From: Lactifluus volemus
Taxonomy: Eukaryota; Basidiomycota; Agaricomycetes; Russulales; Russulaceae
DNA: 61,533 bases
Direction of reading: 5' to 3'
Assembly: GCA_022376515.1 (NCBI GenBank)
Contig: WTXI01000221.1
Coordinates: 1-61,533, forward strand
Positions within the stretch are counted from its first letter, which is position 1; every line of letters starts with the position of its first letter. The notes beneath the pieces were generated by a model, which was not told where the DNA came from, searched no databases, and saw only the letters and a list, made by a program, of their open reading frames with translations. Shown in pieces: positions 35,737 through 47,346 of this stretch. The translations under genes were made by a program, and so were the position numbers.

Positions 35737-36489
35737 CCCTCAAGCCCTACGAGAAATGTCTTACAGTAAACTAATCGCAATTAATAGAAATTAAATATTG
35801 ATCTAAGGAAACCGATAACAGTTGATATGGATTACATTGATTGATATCGGCTAATAGAATTTGAATATCATTCAATACTTTTCAACCACCAGCTGAATTC
35901 TGTTGAATAAGAATGATTGCATGTCACGAGATTTATTATTCAATCTAAGGCAACTGATTGGAATTGAATAAAACATATCGCGCACTATTGTTCCAGTTTA
36001 TTGAACGTGCAAAAACCCTGCATCGAGTACTCACTGTGTCCGGTCACAGAGCCGACTTCAGCATAATGACCTATACTACTATTTGTGTTTGTTTGTCGAA
36101 TCAACTTTGTGTTGCGCTGATTCGAACGCATACATTTCTTCCTTCTTGCTCTCCTTCTCAAAGTGTCCCCCAGTTCTTTCCTCCGCTGCCCGTGAGACTT
36201 GTATACTCTCCACAGACCTTCGTGAGTGTCTCTCTTCCTGCTTTCTTCAGACCAGCATCATTTGGGTCTTTTTGGGGGGCTGCATCTTCGATTGAGCTTA
36301 CGGCCGCGCTTTTCTCCCATTGCCCCCCAACGTGCTTCCTCTCCCTCCTGCTCTGCCAGCGTGCCTCTCCTACTTACCACCACCACCATGACATCACTCA
36401 CTGCCATCACCGTTGTCGTCTGCCTCCCCTCTGGCCCTCCCGTGCTGTTGCCGTCATGAAGAGATCCTCACGTTGTTGTTGGTTCAGCA

Positions 36490-37045
36490 AATTCACAAAT
36501 CTTATGTGTCTGCAGACGCGGCATTGATGTACTTTGCCCAGGATGGCTGTTACCCAGGCCCAATTTCGGGGGAAAAGCCCGCTCCTGTCACTTCCCACAT
36601 CGGCTTCAACGAGAACACGACACTACCGTTCGAACCCGGCAAGACCTATTGACTCTGCATCGTGAACACTGGTGCGTTCGCCGTGTTCTGCTTCTGGATT
36701 GATGGCCACGATATGTGTATTATAGAACCCGACGGCGTCCGTATACCCTTGACATCTGCATCGGAGGCTAATCTGACGCCAACGATATATCGTAGACTGA
36801 CGTTGACGAGCACCACATTGACTTTCTGAGCGTCACTGTTGCTCAGCGTTATTCAGTGTTGGTTACTGCGCGCAATGATGCTGGCTGTAACTGGGCAATT
36901 CATGCCAACAGGGACACAGCTATGTTCGACCACATTCCCGATACCCTTCAGCCTAGTGAGTTCGTCGATTGCAGCACTCGATAGTGGATCATAATTTCTG
37001 AATTCCAGACGTAACCTCACCAGAGCAACAGACCTCCTCTCGACC
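36490..37045 (+). pseudogene. FET3: multicopper ferroxidase (Fet3-like) fragment inside TE2
   Basis: The frame reads ALMYFAQDGCYPGPISGEKP, then LPFEPGKTY, a TGA stop (~36651), and NTGAFAVFCFWIDGHDM. After a gap comes VAQRYSVLVTARND with WAIHANRDTAMFDHIPDTLQ, followed by a probable intron and NVTS. This is the second cupredoxin region of Fet3-type ferroxidases, which pair with the Ftr1 permease in high-affinity iron uptake. Stops, a frame change and the lack of both ends make it non-functional. Retained introns point to capture of genomic DNA. Confidence 0.75.
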
Positions 37046-37568
37046 TTGGCATCTCCATGCCAACCCCCCCTTCCCCTGGCCGCTGCTGCCGTCAGGTTAG
37101 TTTTTGTTTTCTATGGCTAACTTTTTTCCCTTCCAGCGTTACCTGTGACCTTGGTGCGTGTGGCGTTATCAAACTCTGCTGGGTGTGGTTAATACCTGGA
37201 AGCGAGCTCTTTTCTCACCCCGTTCCCTTTTTTTTTTGCTGTAGTTTGGGGAAAAGTGGTGGTACTGCCTCATATGAGCAGCAGGTGGGGTCTTCAACAT
37301 CTTGCTATTGATGGGCGCAAATCTTGTTGGTTTCGTCCTTGGTGTGGACGGTGCGCAGTACTTTGTGCATGAAATGACTGGTTGCTGGGATGGTATGTTT
37401 CTCCTAAAGACCTTTCTAACGCTATATTTCGTTGATTGAGGTAATCCTAGGAATTCGATCCGCGCAAACGATGGGGTAGCCAAAATGGGCACCTTGTGGT
37501 GGCCTGGGTCACGCTGTCATTGCAAGGTCAGCCCTTCGCTGCAAGGGATCCCATCTTTGACATCTTTC

Positions 37569-37845
37569 TTACAGTCTTTGTTGGTTCTGCACCAGATGTT
37601 GCAGGTGCGTCTCAAGCACCTTGGCACTTTTCCGCATCGTCTGCTTCTCCACCCACTCATTCAGCCACAGCTCGTACTCCTTCAATGTCGTTTCCAGCTC
37701 GTCGAGTTCCGTCTTGGTGTATCGTCCGGTGGCTGTGCCCGCCTGCTCTTCTGCGGTGAGGTTCGCGCACGCGTTGACGAGGAATAGGCGAATGTGCCAG
37801 TTCCTCATCTGACTGGTGTTCAGCGCCTCTGACCTCACCATGACT
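37569..37845 (-). pseudogene. LHS1: Lhs1/Hyou1 (ER Hsp70-like) C-terminal fragment inside TE2
   Basis: The minus frame reads ALNTSQMRNWHIRLFLVNAC, ANLTAEEQAG, YTKTELDELETTLKEYELWL, NEWVEKQ and KVLETHLQHLV. This is the helical C-terminal part of fungal Lhs1-type Hsp110/Grp170 chaperones, nucleotide-exchange factors for Kar2 in the ER. The ATPase domain is absent and a short deletion lies after NEWVEKQ. It sits opposite in orientation to the FET3-like piece, so the two were captured separately or rearranged. Confidence 0.6.
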
Positions 37846-38340
37846 GCCGCTACCACTGCCATCCTGTGGAGAGCCCCACGATCCGTCCCAAATCCGCCCC
37901 CCCCCCCCCCCTCGCACAGCAGCAAATCCAAGCCCATGCCGTTGCAAGCTCCAGGCCGAGGAGCTCCCACGCCCATGCCCAGAGTAGACGATGTGGAGGT
38001 GGTACACGGTCAGTGTCAAGGATGACTTAGATTGCTTGATGCGTAGCTGGACAGAGGCAAGGTGATTAGAATCGAGGGTAGAATAAAATTGAATAGAGCT
38101 GTAACTGTAAATAGAAAATAAATGGTGATCAATTCAATTCTACCTGATTCAATCATGCAATCAAACGAATTCGAATCCGATCCAATCTAATATTCAATTA
38201 AATTCGGAAAACTGAAAATGTTTTCGATTTGTCCATTCAATTAAATCGCAAAAAGACTCATCCGTTAATAAAAATTGAATCAATTCAACTAGTTAAATTT
38301 ACTTCGAATTACTGTAAGTCATTTCTCGCTGGGCCTCAAG

Positions 38341-38965
38341 ACCTGTCAGGGAAGAATCGTCTGGAAGGAGGAGAGGCACCTACCGATAAGCTATGTGGTA
38401 CCGGTGCATGAACTCTATTCCCTGTACATTCAATCGCCCATAAATTACACAATGTGACCACTGAGGGAGCTAGCTGTCGAACTCACCTTGCATATCTCAG
38501 TGAAGAAGTTGGTAAAATCGTGAAATGTCTGGATTCAGGAATGGTGTCGCTACTAGGGTATGAGTTCCGCAACTTTTGTGTAGCTCAAACAGGTCGAGAC
38601 ACGGAGCGCAATGATTTTCAGGCTCGGGATGTTAAGGCGAGAACCCAGGTGGTACCAGGGTCAGCATGACACGAAAGGGATCGTTGGTCACAGTTGCGAT
38701 GGGCGTGCACTGACTATCGGGACGGTTTGATGGCCAGGAGTAGAGAGAATGGGTACCTACAATGGTACGTCCTGATATCACTATATCATTGAAGCCTCGT
38801 CTGGATGGTGGTAGCAGAGGTGGTGGAAGGTGGAGATGGGGATTGTATTCATCATCAAGAAAATAGGTCTTCCCGCAATGATCGTCGTAGCAACCCAACC
38901 ACCACCTCTTCACAATTTCCTTCTCTTCTTTTGAAATCTGGTAATTGTCAGCGGAAACCACGGTC
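38341..38965 (-). pseudogene. kinase-like gene copy K3 (truncated by TE2)
   Basis: Close copy of the 5' part of K2: the same exon with SADNYQISKEEKEIVKRWW and LPPSRRGFNDIV, the same introns and the same upstream DNA to ~39850. The start codon is lost (ACC-GTG where K2 has GCC-ATG). Everything 3' of the CCCTCAAG target, including the DFG region, is missing because TE2 and the virilizer tail follow. Confidence 0.75.
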
Positions 38966-39165
38966 GATGAGAGATTTGTAAGAGCTGGTCGTACAGTGAA
39001 GGCAGGACGGCTCAGGAGATAAAGGCGTATGTGCTGACAAAAATCGGACGTGGGAAGACACGCTGTGTTTGACGCCGGTGCATGTGCACGTTGTACGTTT
39101 AGACGCCGGAGAGCTACGTTCACAGTTATGATACTGTACGTGCGAGACACCCTCCTCGAAAACAT

Positions 39166-40115
39166 ACTCAGAAGCGAAGCTACCCGATCACACGCACGAG
39201 AATCCTACATCCTGATAGAGCCTGAGACAGCCTGAGGCATCAAAGGAAATCTCAGTTAGGTGTACCGAAGTCCGCCACTGGTCGGAGGTCCCACCAGTAG
39301 TTGTTTAACCGCACGCCCAACACTCAGTGGCTCGTGATCGTGTACAAATACAGTACTTAAGACCGGACTCACATTAACCCCTCGTGCCTGTGAAACATGT
39401 ACATTGGCGGGTCGAGGAAGCCAAGAGAATACTGGCCCTCGCCAATGCGTATCATTCGACAGTGGGATAAAACCCCGCAAACGAGAGTGATAATGTTGAC
39501 GTGCTATCAAAAGAACTACAAACCAGGGAAAACCAGAAAGCTTTTATATTTACAAGTGCTTGAGCGGCCGCGCCGCCTTTGCCCTAATTCGGACAGATAA
39601 GGGAAGATGAGTAAGCACCCGTCTGTGTCAACCTCTGGAGAGATGCTACAGAGAAAGCAAAACAAAACTAAGTGGAAAAAAAAGGTGGCAAAGCTTGAGA
39701 GTCAAGACAGAGGAAACCAAAAAGCCCCCCCCAAAAAAAAGTCAAAAGAGGAAACACATAGCAACAATGCTCGCAAGGTGGGTTCACGCCCGTGGGAATA
39801 TTAGGATTTTATACTTATTTGGATTAGTAAGCAGTCACCCTAACCCTACAAATTCACCGACAAGCTAATCAATTCTCAAAGTCTCGGAGTCGAAGTCTTT
39901 CTCTTGTGTTTAATACTTGTCTCGTCTCGTCGGTCTTGCTTGTCTCATGTCATGATACGTCGTTTATCCATTCCAGTCGCTAACAGGACGAATCGAAGCG
40001 ATGTGCTTTCGTGGATCGCTGTGTGCAGCTGGACTATGATCCACCCCTCGTCGATAAATACAATTGGTTTTATCATGCTATCACTTACGAGAGTTACAGG
40101 CAGTGTTAACATCGT
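39166..40115. other. 5' flank of K3 and 3' flank of DUF6535-B, with a 270-bp extra segment
   Basis: It matches 26807-27498 except for ~270 bp at 39555-39825 absent from the left copy. The extra DNA holds a 65-codon Lys/Glu-rich frame (39607-39804) starting MSKHPSVSTSGEMLQRKQNK that I do not recognise. From 39838 comes CCCTAACCCTA, and from ~39900 the shared 3' module. Confidence 0.5.
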
Positions 40116-42475
40116 CTAAAACGAGTTGTCTCGGTCATTGTCCGATGGATTTCGAGTCTCAGCTGACGGATCGGACTGGCGTGTATCAGGAAGCGATCTC
40201 ATTTCAATCAGATCCGGTGCATCGTGATGAGCAATGGCGGGAGTGATTGTAACACGAGGGTGAAAAGCAGAAGATACCTCTGGTGTGATGATGAAAGGGA
40301 CAGATGTGACTATCGCAGGAGGAACGCTGCCAGAATCGTGTCGAACAGTTGGTTGCTCTGTAGACTCGGTGTACCCTGTTGTTGTAGCGGCAGCGGAAGC
40401 CACGGCCTGTGAAGTACCAGAACGGCTATGGCTTCCGAGAGGAGTAGGATCAGATGATTCAGCGGCTGTGGTGAGCCGTGGCGTCGATTTAGGGATATCA
40501 CCGAGAGACGATTCATTGGCCAAGTATGCGGTGATTTGACCTGGATCAGGAGAGAGAAAGTGAAAGGAAGAGGTGGGAAGACCGGGGTTATAATGTAAGA
40601 CAGGAGGGGGGATAGTAGCACGCGTCTGAGTATTCTCGTTGACTGCTTCGTGGACGGGAGAAATCGAGTCGGGGAGTGATCTAGGGAGATTGATGTCAGA
40701 CGTAGGTGCTGTTGTCGAGGCATTGACGGTGCCTTGAGTTAAGGCGGTGTAGAGATTGAGCAGGATATCGCTGGTCTCCGAACTAACTGTATGGTTCGGC
40801 GCATCTTCAATTTCATTCCACAAAGCACGGAAGCTGCCCTGTACTTCAGGAAGCGTATTTCGTACATCAAAATTGGAAATTGATGTTAATATGAATGATG
40901 ATGATGCAGCCAAATCCAGATTGTCCTGGGAAGATTGAAAAATCTGGCGAGTGATGTGGGTCAAATTGGCAAGCAACACGTTTTCTTTCCCGTGTTCAAG
41001 GTAGCTCCGAATGATGTCCTCCGATTTGTCTAATTGGTCCGCAGCGAGTGTAACCCAACCGTCGTCGTTGTCCTGCACGTCGTAAATAATGCCAGCGACG
41101 ACGATTTGCGCACACAAACCAATCTCTTGTCCGGTGAAATTGCTTTGGCTTCTCAGGGATCGTCCCATCTCGACGGACCGCAGCACATTATGCTGATCCT
41201 GAGGGAATATTTGTCGGAGGATTGATAACGCGACTTCCGAGAGGCGTGCAGCATCAGCGAAGTTGACGCAGACGACGAGTCGTTGCAGTTTCTCCGAGAC
41301 AGAAATAAATTTGGATGACCAAGTACGTTCCAACAATTCGTTCACAGCCTTGTGCAGCTTCTTTGTCGCCAAATTCGTAACCTTGAGTAGAGGATTGTCG
41401 ACTACTGATGATCGACAAAAGCCTGGGATGCTCTCAAGGTATTGCACAAGGTCGGAATCCTTGACGATGACCTTGAATAGTCTGTCCAACACACGGTCGT
41501 CGGGCCCTGTTGACGATTCCGACCTATCCGTACTCTACGAATAAACGACGAATAAGGCTTGATTCGCATATACACGACGAATGAACAGACACTCACCTCC
41601 GCTATCCAATATCCGACGACCATAGTTGCGATGCAGCCGAGACATGCAAAACAAACGAATGTACCGAAGACAGCTCGGTTGATATGGAAGAGATAGACAG
41701 AAAGGCCGACAAAGAAAAAACACCCAGAAGCATTTAGCATAAGCTGTATTGCCACGTACCCGGGCGATGTCTTGAATTCACTGACAATGATCTCACGCAA
41801 CCGCGCTCGGGACTGGGGGCTATACCGTGGGGACTCAGTGATCCGGAGGCGTTCAGATATGTCTTCTCGTATCGTCACAACAAGAATTGCAGTGAAAATA
41901 TCGATACACAAGCTCGCGAACAGGAGTGCGTTCACCCAGATGGCACGCCTCGGAGCAGTGAACTGAGGAGGATGAGCCGGGGTGAAAGGGAGAGATGCGT
42001 TAAAGTCTCCAGTTTGAAGCTTGTAGATGTTCTCAAGGTAGAACGCAGATGTTTCCTGAAAATCTTGCTTGAGATCCTGGACTGTCACCGTAAGTAATGC
42101 CGCAACGGCGGCAGAAAACAAGCCCATCTGTAACACTGATTTGATATTCGACGCGATATGGAGTATAAAAATGCGATGCGCACGAAGATAATCACACCCT
42201 GGAGATTCTTTAGCCAGACTTCAACATTTACATTCTCTCTCTTTGTCATCTTGCAATACATGTCAAAAAGAGGCGCCGAGCCATCAGTAAATATGGTCTT
42301 CGGTTCGTGATCTTCAGCCACCTTCTGAGCCCAGGTTGGGGCGACATCTAGTGAGCGTGCAATGTGGGTGACGAAAATGGCTAAGATTCAAACGTTGAGC
42401 AAAACGTGACATACCTTCGTTTCTCGATTTTTCGCAATCAGTTATGTTGATGGTCTGGTGTTCAGTTTGAGACAT
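40116..42475 (-). CDS. DUF6535 membrane protein, copy B
   Basis: Intact four-exon gene: 42475-42415, 42347-42184, 42127-41597 and 41534-40116, 724 codons plus stop, with junctions identical in phase to copy A. It starts MSQTEHQTINITDCEKSRNE. The membrane exon has AIWVNALLFASLCIDIFTA and MLNASGCFFFVGLSVYLFHI. The soluble domain (VVCVNFADAARLSEVALSI, LLANLTHITRQIFQSSQDN) and Pro/Ser/Thr-rich tail are very close to A. Upstream similarity to A and C stops at ~42485, so this gene has a different promoter from its sisters. Confidence 0.9.
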
Positions 42476-42485
42476 GGGTGATATG

Positions 42486-43490
42486 CTGAATGTACTCCTG
42501 GGAGCACGGGCGAGTCCGAGGAAAGCAAAGGGAGCCGACAAGGAGTAGGAGGGACGTGCGCGGGAACGGTTTCTGAATCGGGAAGGGAACGAGCGTCGGA
42601 CGCGTTTTGGTTATTGAACGCGTAATGGGTGCCGGAGCCGTAACGAGCGGAGTCGAAGAGAACGAGAGACGAGATGATAACGAGACGCTATGAGAGTAGA
42701 CAAGTTCTTCTTAGCTTTTGGGGCATACTTAGTGATCCCGAAGTAAAAGGGGTGTATTGGATGCTCTTCCAGGCCAATGAGCAAGGCCTTATAACTACTT
42801 CTCTGTAGATCTGAGATAAATAACTAGAGTCCACGAAAATAGTAAGTTTCAATGGTTAGCTTGAGACCATATTTCAGGAGGCAAGGGTGAAACACGAGAG
42901 TATAAAGAAGAAGAAGAAGAAGGAATAGTATATGTAGGTCTGTAAGGTGTTGGCCATCAGGTCGCTGCATCAGACAATGCCCGATGAGCTCAGGCCTTGC
43001 GCAAGGGCGCTCGATGATCCGAAAAGGGAAAAGTGAGGGCAGTAGTAGAGTAGTAAACGTGATCATGAGCATTGTCTTGTAGTACCAGCCATAGGAAAGG
43101 TCTGAAAGGAGTTAAGGTGAAACAGGTCCAGCAAAAGTGAGTAGTCCAAAGAGGGTATGGTAGAGGTCCCAATAGCGGGAAATACCTGGTATGTACAAAT
43201 GAAGGGGATTGAGGATTTACTTGACAAGTTTCAGCATCGGCCGAAAGTGCATTGGTGTCGGTCGATGTCGAGGCGAACGGAGGTGAGTAGTGCGAAGTCG
43301 AGATAAGATATGACATCCAAATCGGGTCGTGGTTAAGGGCCGGCGCGAAGTCGAAGACGACGAATTTTGTGCCCAGCCGCTTACAATGCACTGCGCGCAG
43401 GAGTAGACCAAAATTATGGTTTTCGCTGGCGAACTGAACGTTATTAGCCTAGTAAGCAGTTACCCTAACCCTACGGATTCTCAGTCCTGG
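42486..43490. other. unique segment upstream of DUF6535-B
   Basis: Not shared with the other duplicated units. I find no convincing gene; the longest minus frame (43391-42990, 133 codons) has no known domain. A short AAG microsatellite lies at ~42905. CCCTAACCCTA occurs at 43463-43473, where the duplicated sequence resumes. Confidence 0.45.
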
Positions 43491-44058
43491 TCGAAAGAAT
43501 GGATTTGCTTTTCTCTTGTGTTTGATACTTGCCCTGTTTGTCTTGCTCGCCGATTTTGCTATCTCGTGTTATGGCCACCGTCGTTTACCGGTCCAGTCGC
43601 TAAACTGTGTTGGAGTTACAACTCTGACATCACGAAGATAAAATCGTGATGACATTTAGACATTCATTGTATCCAGACTTGTAGATCCAACACCTCCCGT
43701 TGTAGTCGTCATCACGCGTCATCATAAGCAGACAGCCTCGACTTTATCAGACAAATTAACAAAAAAGTATATACTACGTTATGGTCAATCTCACTACGAG
43801 TATATACACCACGTAGTGTATCCCTTGGACCTCAGCATTTTCCTATCCGCTGAAGTATCCGTTTTTCAAAAGCATTTTCGTCTTTATTAAACAAGACCGA
43901 GTCGAAGAGATGGGTGAACGAAATCGCTGTGCGCAATGCAAGGCGCACTGGGACTATGATCACCCTTTCCTTGATAACTACAGGTTTATTTTATCGCGTT
44001 ATCGCCACGAAACTTACAGGCAAGCGTCAACATCAGCTACAACAAGGTTATGTAGGGA

Positions 44059-46415
44059 CTAGGCGACATTGTCCGATGGATTGCAATGTTCAGCTGACGG
44101 ATCCGACTGGCGTGTACCAGGAAGCGATCTCATTTCAATTGGATCCTGAGCATCGTGATGAGCAATGGGGGGCGGAGTGCTTGTAAGATCAGGGCACAAA
44201 GCGGGAGATACCTCTGGTGTGGTAGAGAAAGGGACAGGTGTGACTATCACGGGAGGTACGCTGCCAGAGTCGTGTCGAACGGTAGGTTGCCTCGCAGTCT
44301 CGGTGTAGGCAACGTTGCCCGTTGTGGTAACGGAAGCTACGGCCTGTGAAGTACCACAACGGCTGTGGCTTCCGAGAGGAGTAGGATCAGACGATTCAGC
44401 GGTTGTGGTGGGACGTGGCGTCGATTTAGGGATACCACCAGGAGACGACTCACTGGCCAAGTATGCGGTGATTTGACCTGGATCTGGCGAGAGGAAGTGA
44501 AAAGAGGAGGTGGGAAGACCGGGGTCATAATGTGAGACAGCAGGGGGAATAATAGCACGCGTCTGAGCATTCTCGTTGACTGCTTCGTGGACGGGAGAAG
44601 TCAAGTTGGGGGGTGTTCCAGGGAGATTGATGTCGGACGTAGGTGGTGCTGTCGATTCAGAGGCATTGACGGTGCCTTGAGTTAAGGTGGTGTAGAGATT
44701 GAACAGGATATTGCGGGTCTCCGAGCCAACTATATCCTTCGGCGCATCTTCAATTTCATTCCACAAAGCACGGAAGCTGCCCTGAACTTCAGGAAGCGTA
44801 TTTCGTACATCAAAATTGGAAATTGATGTTAATATGAGTGACGACGATGCAGCCAAATCCAGATTGTCCTGAGAAGAGTGAATGATCTGGCGAGTGATGT
44901 GGGTCAAATTGGCAAGCAACACGTTTTCTTTCCCGTGCTCAAGGTAGCTCCGAATGACGCCCTCGGATTTGTCTAATTGGTCTGCAGCGAGTGCAACCCA
45001 ACCGTCGTCGTTGTCCTGCACGTCGTAAATAATGCCAGCAACAATGCTTTGCGCACATAAACCAATCTCCTGTCCGGTGAAATTGCTTTGGCTTCTCAGG
45101 AATTGTCCCATTTCAACAGACCGCAGCACATTATGCCGGTCCTGAGGGAATATCTGTCGGAGGATTGATAACGCGACATCCGAGAGGCGTGCAGCATCAG
45201 CGAAGTTGACGCAGACGACGAGTCGTTGCAGTTTCTCCGAGACAGAAATAAATTTGGACGACCAAGTACGTTCCAACAATTCGTTCACGGCATTGTGCAG
45301 CTTCTTTGTTGCCAAATTTGAAACCTTGCGTAGAGGGTCGTCGACCACTGATGATTGGCAAAAGCCTGGGATGCTCTCAAGGAATTGCACTAAATCGGAA
45401 TCCTTGACGATAGCCTTAAGTAGTCGATCCAATACACGGTCGTCGGGCCCTGCTGACCATTTTGACCTAAACTCAATCTGCGAATAAAGGAAGAATTAAG
45501 CTTGATTTGCATGTACACGACGAATGAACAGAACGCCCTGTATGATACACTCACATCCGCCGTCCAATATACGAGCAAGTAATTGGTGGACCAGCTAAGG
45601 CATGCGCAACAAAGGAATGCACCGAAGACAGCTCGGTTGATATGAAAGAGATAGATAAAAAGGCCGACAAAGAAAAACAATCCGGAAAAAGATAGAATAG
45701 TCACTATTGCCAGAGATATCCACCTTTCACTGACTAGCATCTCACGCAACCGCGCTCGGGACTGGGGGCTGTACTTCGGGGACTCAGTGTACCGGAGACG
45801 GCGAGGTACGCCTTCCCGTATCGCCAGAGCCAGCATCACGGTGAAGATATCGAGACACAAGCTCGCGAACAGGAGTGCGTTCACCCAGATGGCATGTCTT
45901 GGAGCAGTAAACTGAGGAGGCCGAGCCGGGGTGAAAGGGCGAGATGCGTTGAAATCTCCAAGAAATTGAAGTTTGTAGATATTCTCAAGGTAGAACGCAG
46001 ACATTTCCTGAGGATCTCGTTTGAGGTCCTGGACTGTCAGCGTAAGTAATGCCGCAACGGCGGCAGAGAACAAGCCCATCTGTAACATTGATTTGATATT
46101 CGACGTAATATGAAAAATAATTGCGGTGCGCACGAAGATGACCACACCCTGGAGATTATTTAGCCAGGCTCGAACCCTCTCATTCTCTCTCTGTGTCATG
46201 TTGCAATACATGGTGAAAAGACGCGCCGAGCCATCAGTAAATTTGGTCTTCGGTTCGTGATCTTGAGCCATCTTCTGAGCCCAGGTTGGGGCGACGACTA
46301 GTGAGTGTGCAATGTGGGTGATGAAAATGGATAAGATCAGACGTTGAGGAAAATGTAACATACCTTCTTTTTCGCAATCAGTTATGTTGACGGTCTGGTG
46401 TTCAGTTTGAGACAT
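44059..46415 (-). CDS. DUF6535 membrane protein, copy C
   Basis: Intact four-exon gene: 46415-46364, 46297-46134, 46079-45555 and 45477-44059, 719 codons plus stop. It is the same family and layout as A and B but more diverged in the membrane exon: MGLFSAAVAALLTLTVQDLK, HAIWVNALLFASLCLDIFTV, LRYTESPKYSPQSRARLREM and ILSFSGLFFFVGLFIYLFHI. Exon 1 is three codons shorter. The soluble domain and the Pro/Ser/Thr-rich tail are conserved. It lies divergent from the Clr2-like gene at 47347, with ~930 bp between start codons, the same arrangement as copy A. Function unknown. Confidence 0.9.
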
Positions 46416-46749
46416 GGGTGATATGCAGCGCGGACCAAAATTCCGTGGATTGTTGTCGGCCAATCGTTGAATTGATCAGTATTAGTAAACGTTAGTAAGC
46501 GATTAGTAAGCAAATTAATCCGCAGCATTCTTCACCTTCACCTCACCCCACCTCGGGTTGCTGAGGGTGCCTTCGATATCCTTCAGTCCGATGTCAAACG
46601 GTCACTCGGTATGTCTTTTTCATTTCATTCTTTGGATGTGACAGATTCGCAGATATCCGCAATCATGACCCATGATGACATTATGACCAAGCTCACCTCA
46701 CATTTTAACCAAGCCATGGGTCTTCCCGAAAGCCCCTGGTAGTATATCC

Positions 46750-47346
46750 GTGCCCAAAGGACTTCAGATAGAAATCGTTGGTGACAATAGAAATCGTCGG
46801 TGACAATAGCTATTGTGAACAAATAAGGCAGTCATATGACTCATATTTGAAAGGAGTCACATTGACAGAATGTTCCAGATCTTTGGGGGCTTATCTTATT
46901 GTATGACTCATGTGAGAATTTTTTGAATTTGAAATGACTCCACCTATAAAAGAGCTGGCTTTGCTTATGATTAATTAATTTCTCCTTGACCCCATACCAC
47001 AATCAACCAGGTTGATTGTAATAGAGAAGTTGAACCAGAGCAGAGCATATTAGGTTGTGATATTCAACCTACCCTCTATTCAACCATTCTCCAGGCCACT
47101 GGTCATCAAGATATTCAATACCTTACTCAAACTACCCACAAAGTCTTTCAACATTCCACCAATTAGTAAGAATAAATTGCTCAGTCAGCTTAAGTATACT
47201 AAGCAGTGTTTATAGGGAATAACCATCATAAGGCACAGAAGGCCTTTCAACCACTTCCAATTAGGAAGGCCCAAAGTGCACCTTTCTCAACATCACTTAA
47301 TACCCTCAATATCCCCCAGTCCACCCACCAGTTCCGAAAAAACAAG
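46750..47346 (+). promoter_or_regulatory. upstream region of Clr2-like copy C
   Basis: TATAAAAG lies at 46945-46952 and the perfect palindrome CAATCAACC-A-GGTTGATTG at 47000-47018. A short direct repeat (agaaatcgt..ggtgacaat) occurs at 46770-46805 only in this copy. The rest matches copy A (30080-30649). Confidence 0.5.

Larger units (their letters stand above)
35745..38333. mobile_element. TIR DNA transposon TE2, 2.6 kb, hAT-like target duplication
   Basis: The ends form a 25-bp terminal inverted repeat with three mismatches (common core CGAGAAATG, then CTTACAGTAA). They are flanked by CCCTCAAG (35737-35744) and CCTCAAG (38334-38340), a 7-bp exact or 8-bp one-mismatch target duplication; kinase copy K2 has the empty target CCCTCAAG at 26026-26033. 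Subterminal DNA at both ends is AT-rich with many ATTGAAT/ATTCAAT words. It carries pieces like FET3 (plus) and LHS1 (minus) but no transposase, so it is a gene-capturing non-autonomous element. The duplication length fits hAT or another 8-bp superfamily. Confidence 0.85.
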
